From Hydnum rufescens UP504 (lineage: Eukaryota; Basidiomycota; Agaricomycetes; Cantharellales; Hydnaceae): a stretch of DNA of 64,000 nt. The stretch lies in NCBI GenBank assembly GCA_014904985.1, contig MU128915.1:62001-126000 (forward strand), written 5' to 3'. A model generated the notes under the pieces. It saw only the letters and a program-made list of their open reading frames with translations, did not search any database and was not told the origin of the DNA. Both the position numbers and the translations under genes were made by a program. Of this stretch, positions 43,996 through 57,554 are shown piece by piece. How positions within the stretch are numbered: the stretch's first letter is position 1; each line of letters starts with the position of its first letter.

Positions 43996-46900
43996 ATGGA
44001 TATTTTCAGTGGGCGACCACCAGCGATCTCAGAGGATACTTTGCAGTACTCTATATTCCCATCGCCTCAAGTTGCTGGCTCCGAGGCCTCGTGTGCGGCT
44101 CTGGCCACCCAGATCCACAATACAGTAGGCTCGCTGCTACCCAAGTCGTTTCTCTGGCATCGCGACCCATTTGAGCTCAAAGTCGTTCGGACCCTTCCCC
44201 ATGAGACAGCCCAGAAATCCCAGTGGAAGCTTGAGGGAACAATGCGCGTTGGCGACAGTGTTGACGACGAATGGTGTGTCGTGTGGCTTCTGCGAGAGTT
44301 GACCAAAATTTTCGATGTCGCTGTGAGGTACGCGCTGTCGTAAAAGTTTGGCATGCCAATCTGGTTCTGAATAGCCATACTCTGGCTCTATATCAGTATC
44401 TTTGATTCGGATGGGGAATTCCTTCTCATTGAAGCAGCGGAAGCTCTCCCAGCGTGGGTATCACCTTCCAACGCTGAAAACAGAGTGCGTTACCCGTTTT
44501 CCCTTGTTATGCCTTCCTGTGTCTCACTACTCTCTATATATTATCAGGTATGGATGTATAAGTCGCATCTTCATTTGATCCCGATCTTATACACAACTTC
44601 CCCCCACGTTCCACGGCATCGCCGTTCGCTACCTGGCAGAACAGAAGATAGTGATGGCGAGGGTGATGACCCTCACTCGGATGATGAATATCTGGGTCCA
44701 GCCGATGCGTTACGTCTACTTCGAGATCCCCTTGTGGATACTTTGGCTCCTCCAGAAGTCGAAGTGCGGGCATGGGAAAGAATCCGGGGGTACGCTGGTA
44801 GTGCACAGAAATGCGGAGGAATCAATTTTTGAGTTCCGGAACAGGTACCCTAATTCTGCATTGCAACATACACATCGCACCCTTGCGTACGTTCCCAGAG
44901 ATATTGCCTTGGCATTGTCTCAAGATCCGGCACTCATACAACGAGCGGTGGAGACCTTCTACACCCGAGATGCCATCCAACTTCGTGTAAGGCCCTTGTT
45001 CCACTTGCCCGTAAATCCCAAGTGAACGCTTTCGCGTTTGTAGGTGGTTCATCAAATGGCGCGATTCCCACCTCAGACTTCGGTACTTACAACGGTACGC
45101 ATGACGAGACCCGCGTATGCCCAATTAATGGGTCAAAAATTCCATCCACCGAGAGGTATTTGGTCACTGGGGCGAACCGGAAGGGACGACACAGTGGAGA
45201 ATGAAAAGTGTTGGCATGAAAATTGTCTCTGGCTTGTTTCACTTCCTTGATTTCCTGCTAAGATTCATTCATTCTGCCTAGGCGTGCGGATTTGAGATGT
45301 TGTTCGCCGAAACTAAGTCCAAATCCACCATTACGACTGCAGGCTCTGCAGCCCAAAATGTAAATTGATTTATTTTTGGGTGCTATTCGCCAGTCGATGA
45401 TCTTTGGCCTCGATATAGGGGGAAGCTTTGAAAGATGCGCTGCGTCGAGACACCGAATATCAAAAGTACATCAAGTCTTTGTCCAAGGTCGGATACTTTG
45501 AGGGAGAATTGGAGGGATCACAGAGGTGGAGATCCCTCGAGACTCGAGCAGCGCAGGCATGGGTAGACATGCGACGGGAGGAGTGAGTCGCATGCGCTTC
45601 ATCGTAGTTTGTGCTCACGGTTAATCCCTGGGATTGTAGTAACGCAAGTAGACGTTCGTTTGCCTCTGCCGTCATTGACGCGATCGCGGAAGCGACTGCC
45701 ACGGCATCCTCTGGATCCATCAGTCTCGATTTTAATCGGGGAGAAGACTCTGATCGACTGGCTGAATATCGATGAGGACATGTTAAATGGGTTGCTGATG
45801 CGTGGCTCTGGGTCATCTTCCCAAGCCAAGCCCGTTCCTGTCCAAAATTTAACACCGACGCATTGTCCCCCGAAACTGGAGCCAATGAGGGAGAGGGGAG
45901 TGAGGAGGTCGCCACTACTGAACAGGCTGATCGTCTACACAGACTGGCCGGAAAAGTCGAAGCCTTCGTAGAAGGTGATGGGGATCTCGAAGGCGCCAGA
46001 TTCGATGAGTGAGTATTTTGCAACGTTTCGCTGTCATCATTGTTGTCACTGAATGTCGTTCTTCTCAAGCGATCTTCTATCAGATGAAGCATTCTCGGAT
46101 AATGAAGACGACGACGCGGCTTCGGACTCGTCCCAATCTGATGACAGCGATAAGAGAGGGGAAAAACGAGCGGAAGCTCAGGCCCGACTCGTTCCTCCTC
46201 TGCCTGAATCCGAATACGGTGTAATGCCCGCATCATACTCTAATTCTCAGCGTGTCAGTGCACCCACTATCGCGACTGAGACCGTCCCCGGACTCTCTGC
46301 AGATACCTCGGACTCATCCAAGCCCATTCGCCGACCAATCCTAATGCGAGACAAATTCGATGGCGTGGATTCTGACGATGAGACGGATTCAGAGAATGAA
46401 CTGGACCCCATTGGCGAAAACGATGAAGATGAGGATAAACCGACTGTTGTTGGAGACGTAGAAGTGGATATGGAAGCTGAGGAAGAAGAGTTCCTCCAGT
46501 TTTCAAGAGAAGCGTTAGGTATTTCACAAGCACAATGGGACGGTATCCTCAGTGACAGGGCTGGGAGGGGTGGTGTGTTCTATCCCCCTCCTTTGTTAAT
46601 ATTAATTAACGTTTCCCATAGCCTTTATTCCAATTTCAGCAGGAAAATCGCACATATCGCACATATCAGAGGTCTGTTCTTTGGATTACATCGTATCCTG
46701 GGTCCTCATCCTTCTTTACTAGAGTGCGCGTCCATCTGAAACAAGCATTCCGGCATCGCATTTTGATGGGGTCTCCACTCCCAGCGGGCCCCCCCGAAAT
46801 ACACATTTGGACTCCTTCGAGGCCGTCATGCAAGCCATGGATGCAGAACTTCGGGCCAAACGCAACGCAAAGCCAACTGCGACAGGGCCATCCTCACCGC

Positions 46901-47199
46901 AACCAAAAGATAAAGGCAAAGGAAAAGCCACATTCACACCAACTGACCCTGTGATACCTGAACGTGGCGAGGACGACCTGGACGACAATCTGGAAGAGAC
47001 CATGGACGCTGAACTTCGTGCTGCTCTCGAGACTGGGAGTGACTCTGAAGAGGACGAGAAACCTGTGCCAAGTATCGATTACAACCTCATTAAGAACTTC
47101 CTAGAAAGCTTCAAGTCTCAGGGAGGACTTTCAGGTCCTGTTAGTAATTTAGCTGGGCGGCTTGAAGGCGGTTGGGGTCTTCCTCGAGATGAGTCGTGA
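43996..47199 (+). CDS. SGT1/ecdysoneless (Ecd) family protein
   Basis: Conserved eukaryotic family linked to cell-cycle control and, in animals and fission yeast, to pre-mRNA splicing (Prp8 assembly). ATG 43996: MDIFSGRPPAISEDTLQYSI, LPKSFLWHRDPFELKVV, GDSVDDEWCVVWLLRELTKI, then over an intron IFDSDGEFLLIEAAEALPAW (the family's most conserved block), SHLHLIPIL, LALSQDPALIQRAVETFYTR, GFEMLFAETKS and ALRRDTEYQKYIKSLSKVGY. An acidic C-terminal half follows (WLNIDEDMLNGLL, EAEEEEFLQFSREALGISQ, VMQAMDAELRAKRNAK, EETMDAELRAALETGSDSE) and it ends WGLPRDES. Two compensating frame breaks lie at about 45754 (one extra base before DWLNIDED) and at the A run 45844-45847 (one base short). Confidence 0.85.
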
Positions 47200-47279
47200 T
47201 CGGAGACTGTATATGCGTAAAATATCTACAGTACAGCAGTGCAGCATTGATTTATTTCGCCACTGACGTTCAAGGCACC

Positions 47280-50200
47280 TCAGGCGTCTAAATAGTCCGT
47301 AAGCTCAGGGCCGCACGGAAAAGAGTGCGCACAGTGTGGAAACTCACAATAGCTCGTTCCTGAAACCATTGTAGCCAGGGCCTGAGATTGTTCCTCATCA
47401 AACATAAGTTGATCAACGTGCCAAGTATCCTAGACGAGAGAGAAATCAGGTTCCATTGGCAATGAGGGGCATGAGCTTTCAAACCTGGTGCGTCTTCTTA
47501 AATGTCGCCGCGAATTGTCTTATTGCGGTGGATACAGGCTGTGGGTCACTCGAGTGCCGAGACAATCTTTCGATGAGGCTGGGCATCCATGGCTCAACGA
47601 CATACGGGTACGCCTGGAGGGCAGCAATCATGCCTAGCACCGCAGAATGTAGTGTACGCAGTGCGTCTGCATAATTCGAATCCCCACGTGGTGGCAATCT
47701 AGTTCGTTGGGCCGTTCTCGCAAATCGGTCCTTTAGAAGTCCGTTATTTTCCATACCGGCGCGCAAAATACAACACCTACTTTGAGAGTGATCACATTTT
47801 GCTTCTCAGAACACCGTAGAACACCAGAGAGGGTGCTGCAGATAATAATGAGCCAGAAGGGGTGATGAATGGGTAACTCAATACACACGATGCAGCCACC
47901 TCTCGAACTTCCACATTCTCGTCTTTCAAACACTCCACTAGAATAGCCAGGATGCGCGAAACGACGGACTGGGACAAGTTGGGAAGATTCCGGAAGTACC
48001 AGACCGAAAGAACTGGAATCGCTTTGTGACGGATACGCCACGACTAGAACAGGTGTCAACAACCAGCATTTCGGACATCGAGATCCATGAGATCATACCG
48101 GCGATGATTTCACCGCTTCAATGAAGGTCTCTGTGAAAGGTTCCACATATTCTGGAGGTGGAGTTATCGCCGAGAGGATATAAAGAACCCCCGAACTGTA
48201 CGTCTGGATCTCGGAAGAGTCCTGCAACTCGCTCATTCGAAGTATCTCAGGCCTAATAAAATTATTATTATTTCTAATCCTTTGAAGCCTTTGAAGGAGG
48301 AATCACGCCGACGCACAGGAGGGGCTTGACGTAGACGAAAATTGAGGGTGCCCTTGTTGTGTACGCCAAAGTCCAGATCCACGACAGGACTGGGGGTCTA
48401 CATCAGACATGTGAAAAACCCCAACATGATATGTTCACGTACCAGTCAATCCCACCTTATCATAAGTTGAGTGTGAAACCCTGGCACCCGGTAAACGTTC
48501 TGCTTTCCACTTAGGGAATCGTTCTACGAGATTCGAGATTCGGCTCATATGAGTACTATCCCTGACATGGAAAGGGTCCCGATCTGGTGCACAGTCTTCC
48601 AAGAGGGCTTTGGCAGAAGAATATGCGGGTCGCCACTTCGTGAGATGTGTCAATTCAACCCCGTTATGAAACTGTATGATAGCCACATTACCTGCGCGGC
48701 CATAATCGATGCAAGATTTCCAATGATGTGCACTCGGATCTGGGGCAGGGATGTAAGCGAGTTCGAACAACACCAACTACGGAATCCACGTACTTCTTCG
48801 TAGGGAGTGTCGAGATTGCCAAAGAACAACTCCACAAAGGGTTCCGCCTGAGGCAAGAATCTTGCTCCCAGGCAATCTGCCAATGTCCCGAGTGTGGACA
48901 AGGATTTGGACACTGGTCAATTACGGCACTTCAGCAGTGACTCTCGGACGCATATTCAAAGCCACATACGAGCAAAAACGGAATCGCCATTGAAGTCGAT
49001 GGGTAAGGATAGGACGTACTTAATCAACGGTTCGATGCGACGAGGGTCGCACTCTGAGATCGTGACCTATGGTAGAACTCGTATCTTTAGTATGTGCGAG
49101 AACATAGTGATGCTCTCACATTGAAGAAAGAATCCCAAAAGGTGATCGTGTCGGGGGTCATTTGAGCGAAGATATCTGGGAGACGAGGCGAAACCCACTC
49201 CCACAGCTTTTTGGAAATTCGGCGAGGGAAGTGTTTGGAGGCCCGAATTAGCCCTCCCAAAATCTCTGCGGCCGCCCGTTGTTGAAATTTATCCGACTGC
49301 GAAATCGCGTTATTGAATGTATGGGCAATGTATCGTGATGTACCCACATGATGTAGAACAGATTCCAGGACTATAAGAACACTATCTAAATGAGTGTCTT
49401 CAAAAATTTTGACTAAACGCTGGTCAGCCTCTTTGTTACAAGCTAAGAGAAATGTTCTCACACAGAATCTTGATAAGCCAAAGGTTTTCTATCCTGAGAT
49501 CGGTGCTCGTGCTAGACCTGTTTCCCTCCTGCGACCATAATGAGGCTAAGCGGGAAAACCAGTTCGCGTCCACTGAGGTGCTTATAGCGGCAAGGACTTC
49601 GCGGGAGCTGGGTTCCCAAGCAAAAGCAGATTCATTCTCAGGCGGCAGCTTGTACCCCGCTAGAACGGGCTTCCAGATAAGTGCATCTTCCCGTACTGCG
49701 TCGATCAAGATGCTTGAATGAAATAGGTTCAGAGAAATCAAGACCACCAAAGATTAAAACTACATACGTGTCCGAGGTCAAGGGCTGGAGTGACGCTGTT
49801 AGATATGATGCAAAGTCGGGGGCATGGAGTTCGGCGCGCAAAGGATTTTTCCCTGCATTCAGCCAGAGATCTTCCGCACTTTTACTGAAGGTCCGGGCTT
49901 TTACGGAGCGCAACAGTTGTACTAGGCCACTGTATGGAACATTGTGAGTGAAATATAGCCTTTCAAGGAACCGGAAGAAATCTATTCGCCTTTGTGCATA
50001 CTGTCTCGTGGTCGGATGATCCGAGACCACGTTCTCAACGATCGTTTGGGCAATTGCGGCAGTTGTGGGTGCATCCTTACGCAAAAGTCGCACTAGCAGC
50101 GCCATTGCCCATTGTTTGTACTTCCACTTTGGGGTACGTGTCAAAAACAATATTAGAGGGTGATGGTTGGACAACGCCTTACATGGACGGTGGGGTTCTG

Positions 50201-53200
50201 CATAATTGCCAAAACCGAGGCTCGCTATCAAAGAAAAGTCAGGATCCAACACGGACACGAATATAAAGAGCCATACCGTCTTCTCATACGCATCAATTTT
50301 TTGTTGCACTCGTACCTCCATCCTGCTTTCTGCTTCGCTGAGGAGTTCAAGTCCACATGGTCCACTTGCCTGCTCCACTTGCGCAATAGCTGATTCTAAG
50401 CCCTGACCCACCGCCGAACTAGACATCGAAGTGTCCATCGCCTCCGGCGTAACGTGTGCAAAGGCTAGAAGCACCGAATTGGAATAAATATGCTAGTCTC
50501 TCTATGCAAAAAGTTACCCACCATCCTCAATGGCAACACTCACTAGTTGTTGGATCGATGGCTATTATTCATTCGAATCAGCATAGCATGGAAAGATTCG
50601 GATGAACGACATAGACTGGCCTTTTCCTGTTGTTGGAAAGCCAGGAGGGTGCTGAAGTACGGTTCGACGTACACCGGAGCTATAGGGGGATAAGCAATCA
50701 ACACAGGGACCACAGAATGATTCCTTACTGTTGAGAGCGTATGCTGTCAGTGATCTACTCCACAGGACATACAAAGCACCTGGAGTGGGCCATTAACATC
50801 TCCCCTTTTCAGGAAGAAAGGTTGTGTCCGCACCCTTCTGTCGATCAGGATCAGCCGCCTTGCCCAGCTTGAGTTCGGCAGCAAGGGCTTCATAAGTGCG
50901 AATGAGAACGTGACGTGCTGACCGAACCAGGTACTATGAGATAATTCCGACGATATGGATTAGCCAATCCGAATGTAGAGAATCGAGTCATACATGCACA
51001 AACCGAAATGGCGGTGATCAAGTATGCCTGACTGTTTCTAGATTCCCAAAATATACGGCTTCAGATGCAAACGAGCTATGTCCTGAGAGACCAGGAGCTT
51101 ACTTGCGCACTCGCGTGTATGGTGAAAACGAAAATTCGAGAAGATCTCCAATGAGCTCGTCGTCTATAAGTGTCCTTCGGCGATACAAGCTATGGGTGTG
51201 AACGCGAGAAGCATGATAAACCTGAAAGATGCAAAAGTAAGACTAGATAACTACGTTTAAAGTTGGCACTCTTTACTTGTGCGCGTTTGATCCAGACGTG
51301 GCGAGGGAACTCTTTCTGCTTGACTGTCATCAAGGCAAGATCACGAGTGGTATCAAAGTGTTTCTTCTGGGATGCATAGGTGGGGCGTGTCATGCCATAA
51401 TCGAGGAGATATGTGTCAATTGCACGAGTGACTGCCAGTATGGCATCGATATGTTCATCACCGGCATCCCCATCTCCTGAATGGCGAAGGGAAACAGACG
51501 CCCGGTGCAGGAACCTCCCGAATTGCTCGCGATGAGCCAGGATACGTTGGTATCTACTATCTTGAGGATCTGTCAATACGAATCCACTCTTCATGCCAAG
51601 AGATGTGGCCGTCAGTGCAGCGACTTCGCTGGAAGTGTCAAGGTAGGGATCATTCATGTGTTGTTCTTGCGCGAGGAATATCGTTGGAAGACCTCCCCAA
51701 GCCGACCGCACGACGTAAAGGTATCTATGCCGCAGCTCAATATATTATCCTCACCAGCCGACGAAAGAGGATGACATACCTGCAGAAATCATTTCGCCAG
51801 ACAGCATCGCGGCCTTTGGGAGGGACCTGGAGAGCCGCTTCAATCAAATCTAGAGATGGCTTAACAATCGTGTCCATGATCTCAAGAGCGAAAGATATCT
51901 CGTCGTCCGAGGGTACGTGCCACTCAATCTTTACATCCTCAGCTCGATACAGGCGGCCCCAATGTTGATTATGGGTGCGGTTGAATGCTACGGGTGACAA
52001 GGCTCAACACAATATAATATTCCAGGGCATGTTTGAACTGACTTTCACTCTCCCATTCATCGGAGTTCACGAAGCGCTGATCGAGTGCGTATACCCATGT
52101 GAGAGCTGCAAGAACGCGTCCGACCAATCGTCCAGTGCTACTGTAGCCGCGCTCATTCTTCGTGCTCACAACAAGAGTCCGCATGAGACTTAGAATATCG
52201 TCTTTATGAGCAAGAAGCTATGGGAATCAAGTTTCATTAGATGACGCCAGACTTTGCCAAAGGCATGACTTGCATCTTTGCCCCCATTGGATAATATACC
52301 CCGAATGATGGTTAAATCTAAAAGATCTCTGTAAGATGTCAAACGAAACAGGAGACGTAATTACTAATATGAGACTCACGCCAGTGCAAGGTTGTATCGG
52401 ATGGAACAGGGAGATTAGTGGTTGTTGTGCGAGTGCTCGAAGCACCATGCTCTAGTTCTATCCGGACTTGATCTGAGCAGTAAGGCAAGAACTTTGCTAT
52501 CGTCTTCTTTGGGTTGGCTTTAGCCAGGGAAGCAACCAGATCGCCGAAAGCTTTCACAGAGTTTGCGCGCGCAGTGGAGATGGCGTACTCGTATGTGATT
52601 CGGAGCACGAGGTCGAAGAGCGAATTAGAAAGATGGGCGCTGACGGTGTCTAGTGCAGAACGCAACGACTTCAAAATAGTTTCTGAATGGTTATGTCAGC
52701 ACATCTCCGAATGAACCCTACGCCATAGCCATGAGGGTACCTTCGGATTTTCCACCCGTTCTGTTCGACTTGCCGCCCTCCTCTGGGAGGTTTTCAAACA
52801 AAGCAAACACTCGACGGAAAAAAGTGGTCACCCAGTCTTGTATATCCACGGAACGAATCAGCGAAAAATTCAACGTTGATCCGACATCTCGAAAATGCGC
52901 ACCAGGGAAAGACGCCGTACTCTCGCGGACCAAAGTTCTCTCTTCCCTAAGACTAAGTCGCTGCCCTAATTCCTCTGCGCCGTCTATCAGAGGAGTTCCA
53001 CTATAACTGGCGGGGTCTTTGATCACCATGATGTCCTCGCCAGGAGCGTCACTTCCCAGATCGAGGGGCACCGTGTGAGTCAAATCACCGATCTTTATAC
53101 TAGATACAGTGATCGTGATGAGGATGCTCGTACAGACCTGGGGAAAGGATTATCTGGGACATCAGAACCTGAAACATACACCATGAAGATAATTAAATAC

Positions 53201-55419
53201 CGTCTAGAAGTCGAGCATCAGTACCCATGGCTGATGAATGGGAAAGTGGCCAAATTCGACTCACTTTCAGGGGATCGTTGATATCCAATCCTGGGAGAGC
53301 CAGCTCGAGCAAAGGCATTAGGTGCTTCTGGCCACCGAAAAAAATATTCTCTGACACCAAGGTGGACGCGACACCTGATAGGCAGCTCAACACTGCAGTT
53401 GTGCGATGGGTCTGCAAACAACCGATGGTCAAGGTGGGGTAACTACCTAGACAACCGTAGATGCGCACTTCATTGATACTTTCTAAACCATTGTATACCC
53501 TCTCCAAGATGGCAGGCATTATGATGTTCGGTTCAAGAACCGAAAGGGTCTTGAGGGTTGCCTGTGCCAACGTAGTTGAAACGGGATCTTTGGAAAACAT
53601 CGCAAGAAGCGCAGGCGTCTTGAGTGTCTCCACGAATGCTCGTTTCACGCCAAGGGAAAGGCGTTGGGCCTATGCATGGGAAGATGGTGTTATGAGCCGA
53701 ATGACTCGGTCAAGCCATGTAGATGGAGTTTTCGTTGAAGTAAACGCACTATTGGAGTCTTGCATTCAGGTTGATGCTCCTCATTCCACCGCTTGGAAAA
53801 CTCGTAAGTAAGACGTTGCATGAACGTCGTTAACTATGGCTGAAGGTCAGAATTATGGAGATGTGCGTGAGAATGAATAAAAGTACATTGACTGTCCATG
53901 CTCCGTAATTAGAGGGATGGAAGTATGTCTCAGTACTCGTGATGATGGTATTTAGGGAATGCAGGGCCTTGGACCCGGCGACAAAAGCCGTCTCCCCCCC
54001 GAGGTTACTATCAACAGAATTGAGGTTGGGCCCGTCAACAGACATCGAGTAAACAAAAAGTGTCGCCAAAGTAACTAAACCACAAGTATTAGGTTGACCT
54101 GTATCTAGGATTACCTCACGTGTACTTACTGAGGACACTCGGGCCTTTCTTAACAAGTCGACTTGTTTGGCCTAAATCGGCATGGGATCCAGTGGAGCTG
54201 GTGCTCTGGATTACAAATCACATACGAATATCCATGAGGGACTCTGATGCAACTACGTGCATGAAGGGGAGAAACACACCGTGCCGCCTGCACCAACGGG
54301 GACATCTGTTAGGAACCAAACGGTAGTTGGTCAGCTGTGGACAAAGATAGATGTATTATCCAAGGACGCACTCATAGCAACTAAGCAAGCACGTGAGATC
54401 CTAGACCATTGTTCATCGGTAAAGATTCCGACATCTTTCCATGGCATCGCACCATCGATGCCAGCAGAGGCCCCAGCAACATGCTCCTGTGAAAGTGTAG
54501 CAAAGATATCGAGAAGTCTCTCATCGAGTTGCGATGAATTCAAGGCTTCCCACAATTTGAAAAGAATAGGGAGGTAGAGATGTGCGTCTGTAGGTGGAAG
54601 GAAACCAGTTAAAAGAGTTATTACTGTCGTGATATTCTGATAGCTCCAAATGAGGTTAATAAAGATAACTACTGCCAACCATGACATACCGCAACTTCAA
54701 ACTTGGATAAGATGGTGTCAAGGATAGCAGGGATTTCACTGCCCGGAAAATATCGCGATGCGAGCTCCGCCACGGTCAAAAGGGTGGTAGACACAGTACG
54801 TCTGAATTGCCAATATATCTTCAATACTGGGAAACGGGATGTGGGGAACAAAGCGCACGTAGAGTCGTGATTGCCCGTCTTTATCCAAATTTCGGATTCC
54901 ATTACTCTCCAGAGACTTTTCCATGAGAGTTGGAGATCAGAGATCTCAAGCTTGCGGCGGGACCCGGCCCGGTTTGGGATGAGACGCGCAAGTGTGTCTG
55001 CCCAGCCTCTAATCAGACGAGGCTCGGCGCCTGGAGTCACCAGGAGCTCATAGTACAGCTTGGCCAAAGAGGCACGAATAGGCCTGGGCATTGGGTAACG
55101 CATTATCATCCAACTTATGATGCGACATAGGACAAGTAAGCCAAACATATACAAGTGTCTCGCAGCTGAACCTTACTCACTATTGAAGGGACGAGTCCCA
55201 GCCGATCATTGCAGTCCAGTTCCTCGTCTTAGCGCAAATAACGATGCGAGACACGATGAGCCGCAACTTTTCTTGCATCTCATCCGTTGACTCGCATTCG
55301 TATGGCAAAGACTTTAGATATGTATCGAGGGATTTGAACTGTTTAGCATCTTCTAAGTGGTCGTATTCTTCGCTGGCCGCAGGGGTAGCTGAGCTGAGAG
55401 AAGCATCATCATCGTCCAT
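47280..55419 (-). CDS. BLM10: proteasome activator Blm10 / PA200 (PSME4)
   Basis: Giant HEAT-repeat cap of the 20S proteasome. Start ATG 55419: MDDDDASLSSATPAAS, then TYLKSLPYECESTDEMQEKL and RIVICAKTRNWTAMIGWDS, matching the Blm10 N-terminus, followed by RASLAKLYYELLVTPG, RKLEISDLQLSWKSLWRVME, HEAT-type helices throughout (ILERVYNGLESINEVRIYGC, LRSALDTVSAHLSNSLFDLV, RVLAALTWVYALDQRFVN), RSARHVLIRTYEALAAELKL, YKQWAMALLVRLLRKDAP and WLNAGKNPLRAELHAPDF. The final exon junction joins FDEEQSQALATMVSGTSY to YA stop at 47280, giving the C-terminal YYA, the HbYX motif that docks between alpha subunits. It is interrupted by many short introns; single exon borders were not all resolved and further base-level frame breaks are possible. 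Confidence 0.88.
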
Positions 55420-55549
55420 CTCGCTTAGGTGGATATCGGTTTCAGGGGTTACTCTGTCTTATACACTTTGCACGAGAACGCGTCCCCCCAGTACGCGCGT
55501 CTTCTCTGGGATTTGCCGGGTGGTCGTGGCCTTAATGGCTTACATAAAT

Positions 55550-55876
55550 ATGGATAAGCTTTCACCCACAATCAACCTGAGTTCAATCCCTGAGATATTG
55601 GCGCCAGTGGACGCCTATTTCGAGAACGAATTACAATTATATCACAGCGAAGACGCGAGGGGCTGGGAAGCGGTTCAGTACGATACGTACTTATGTTCCG
55701 GGCGCCATGAAACACTCGGTCATCCACTTTGCACGACGAACGAGCAGCGATCACGATCCATGTATATGGTGTCTTACTGCCAGAGGAAAACACCATCTCG
55801 TTCATTGAACCCATGGCCCTTCTCGACCATTATACGAATTGGTCTCCGTACTCGCGAATCTGAAGGTACTGGATAA
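55550..55876 (+). CDS. hypothetical short protein between BLM10 and TIM21
   Basis: Open frame from ATG 55550: MDKLSPTINLSSIPEILAPV, DAYFENELQLYHSEDARGWE, AVQYDTYLCSGRHETLG, to a stop at 55876. The first 55 residues look coding (acidic, helix-prone, no low complexity), the rest less so, which may mean an unrecognised intron near 55690-55700. No family recognised. It lies on the strand opposite to both neighbours, in a gap of about 580 bases that must also hold the BLM10 promoter, so it may equally be chance. Confidence 0.35.
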   Translation: MDKLSPTINLSSIPEILAPVDAYFENELQLYHSEDARGWEAVQYDTYLCSGRHETLGHPLCTTNEQRSRSMYMVSYCQRKTPSRSLNPWPFSTIIRIGLRTRESEGTG

Positions 55877-56003
55877 GCCTAGATAACGGACAGAAATGAC
55901 CCTAGTAAATACCTGGGATATCAACCAACAAGTATCGATACTGGAAAATCCCCTTTTCATCCTATTGTAAACGTTCATCAATACGTGGCTCGTGCATCAA
56001 TAA

Positions 56004-57133
56004 TCATAACCCCACAACCTTGACGAGATCAATGTGGACTTCTGCGCTGTCCCAATGCGCATTCGAGACTGTGGCCCCACCATTTGCCCTTGAAGAACCC
56101 CGACCCCCAAGTCTGACATCCTTGAACAGACCTAAGAAACTCCACCCTGATTTATCTTTAGATGCGTTTGGATCTGTTTCGGTGGTCCATGTCGGCAAGT
56201 TATTAGGGGTCGAGGACGATGGGGATGAAGGGACCTGCATCCCAGAGACGAAAGCTGCAGCTTGCTTGGTTTCCTCCCAAATTTCACGCATCCTGGCTTT
56301 CAAAAATGTGGCATTTTCCTCTATTCGTGCCCGATTCCATTCCCAATCCCAATCTCCAGTAAACCATTCCCACCAGGTGGAAGTAGGCGGATGTACGTCT
56401 TTCGAGTGTGATGAGGTGATCCAAAAGTGGAGAAGGAGATGCTCGACACCCTTAGAGTCCACGGCCAAATGAGACTGGGGGTGTCGATTTCGGTGACGAG
56501 GCGGAAGAGGCGATGGGGGAGTAGTATGGAACGAGAGCGGTGGAGGAAGGTGCGCTATGACCTGGGGGAGGTTTAGTACCGTGTCCGGTGTTCAACCTTA
56601 AAAATTCAATGACAACAAGACGCACCGCGGATGACGCTCGTATTCTGTCGCATGCATCACCATACAATACTGTTGGTGAATTTTTGGCGAATAGTTCGGT
56701 AGCTAGAGCATACACCAGAACCGTCGATAGCCCCGCTCCAAGAAGGATGACAGTGAAATTAGTGGCTCGTGCGGTGGTGCGCAGAACTAGTCCTTGGATA
56801 TGAAGCACTAGACGATCCAAAGCAATATCCTAGCATACCTTTCCCACTAGGCGTGAGTTCATTCCATGGTGTTACTTTCTCCCGAGTTCTACCCAAATTC
56901 AGTGGTTGTACCCCTAATGGGAAAGGACCCACACTGTCCCCGCTGCTGCCGGTGCCTCCTAAATTGTTCGGGCTTCCAGAGGTGCGTCCGAGTTGTTGAG
57001 CAAGAAGCGATGATGGTGTGTCCCTATGGGTAGCGTAGTAACGAGGCAGGTAAAGCGACCCTATACGGATTGACGTCCGTTGGGTGCGAGAGTTAACACG
57101 GAGGTAGATTCGACTTAGGCTTCTACAGGCCAT
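56004..57133 (-). CDS. TIM21: mitochondrial import inner membrane translocase subunit Tim21
   Basis: TIM23-complex subunit that contacts the TOM complex in the intermembrane space. ATG 57133 gives a presequence rich in Arg/Ser (MACRSLSRIYLRVNSRTQR, then SLYLPRYYATHRD). After a linker (VTPWNELTPSGK) and an intron comes the membrane anchor ATNFTVILLGAGLSTVLVYA, then LFAKNSPTVLYGDACDRIRA, PLSFHTTPPSPLPPRHRNRH, LAVDSKGVEHLLLHFWI, WWEWFTGDWDWEWNRARIEE and a C-terminal region ending HIDLVKVVGL. The order helix, DACDRI, PLSFH, (V)D-x-G-x-E-x-(L)-L-H-F fits Tim21. The tail is longer than in yeast and carries a Ser/Thr/Pro-rich insert. Confidence 0.82.
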
Positions 57134-57554
57134 TGGTGTGTTTCAATGGCGTCTGAGGTATGGCACTTGCCATCAGTCACGTGGGACAGCTACAGCTAGG
57201 ATTCAAAACACCTTTTCTCCAAGGAAATAAGAGATTGATAGTCGGCATATTATCGACGCAGGGATGAACAGGGGGCCATTCAATAGGGGCATCTTTGAGG
57301 GCTTGGCACCTTGAATGACTGCATCCTACGGGAATAACTAGTGGATATACGAAGCAGTGGGATAACAAGCGTCTCCGGTCCGCCTGAAGGACCATCGCAC
57401 ACCAATGAAAATACCGGTTCTTGATCTCTGTATTCGACTACGTAAATGACAGATTTAATCCACTTCCACTCGAACCGATTGGGACCCGCTATGGAGCGAA
57501 AACTCGCTCAGGAATGGAGATCCTAAAAGGAATGTCGGCAGACGGAAGTCTTAA
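57134..57554. other. intergenic region upstream of TIM21
   Basis: TIM21 promoter side. No gene or repeat recognised. Confidence 0.5.

Noticed and set aside
49638..50474. 278-residue frame as a separate HEAT protein
   Set aside because: It is one exon group of the BLM10 gene; flanking exons on the same strand continue the same HEAT-repeat protein to the YYA end.
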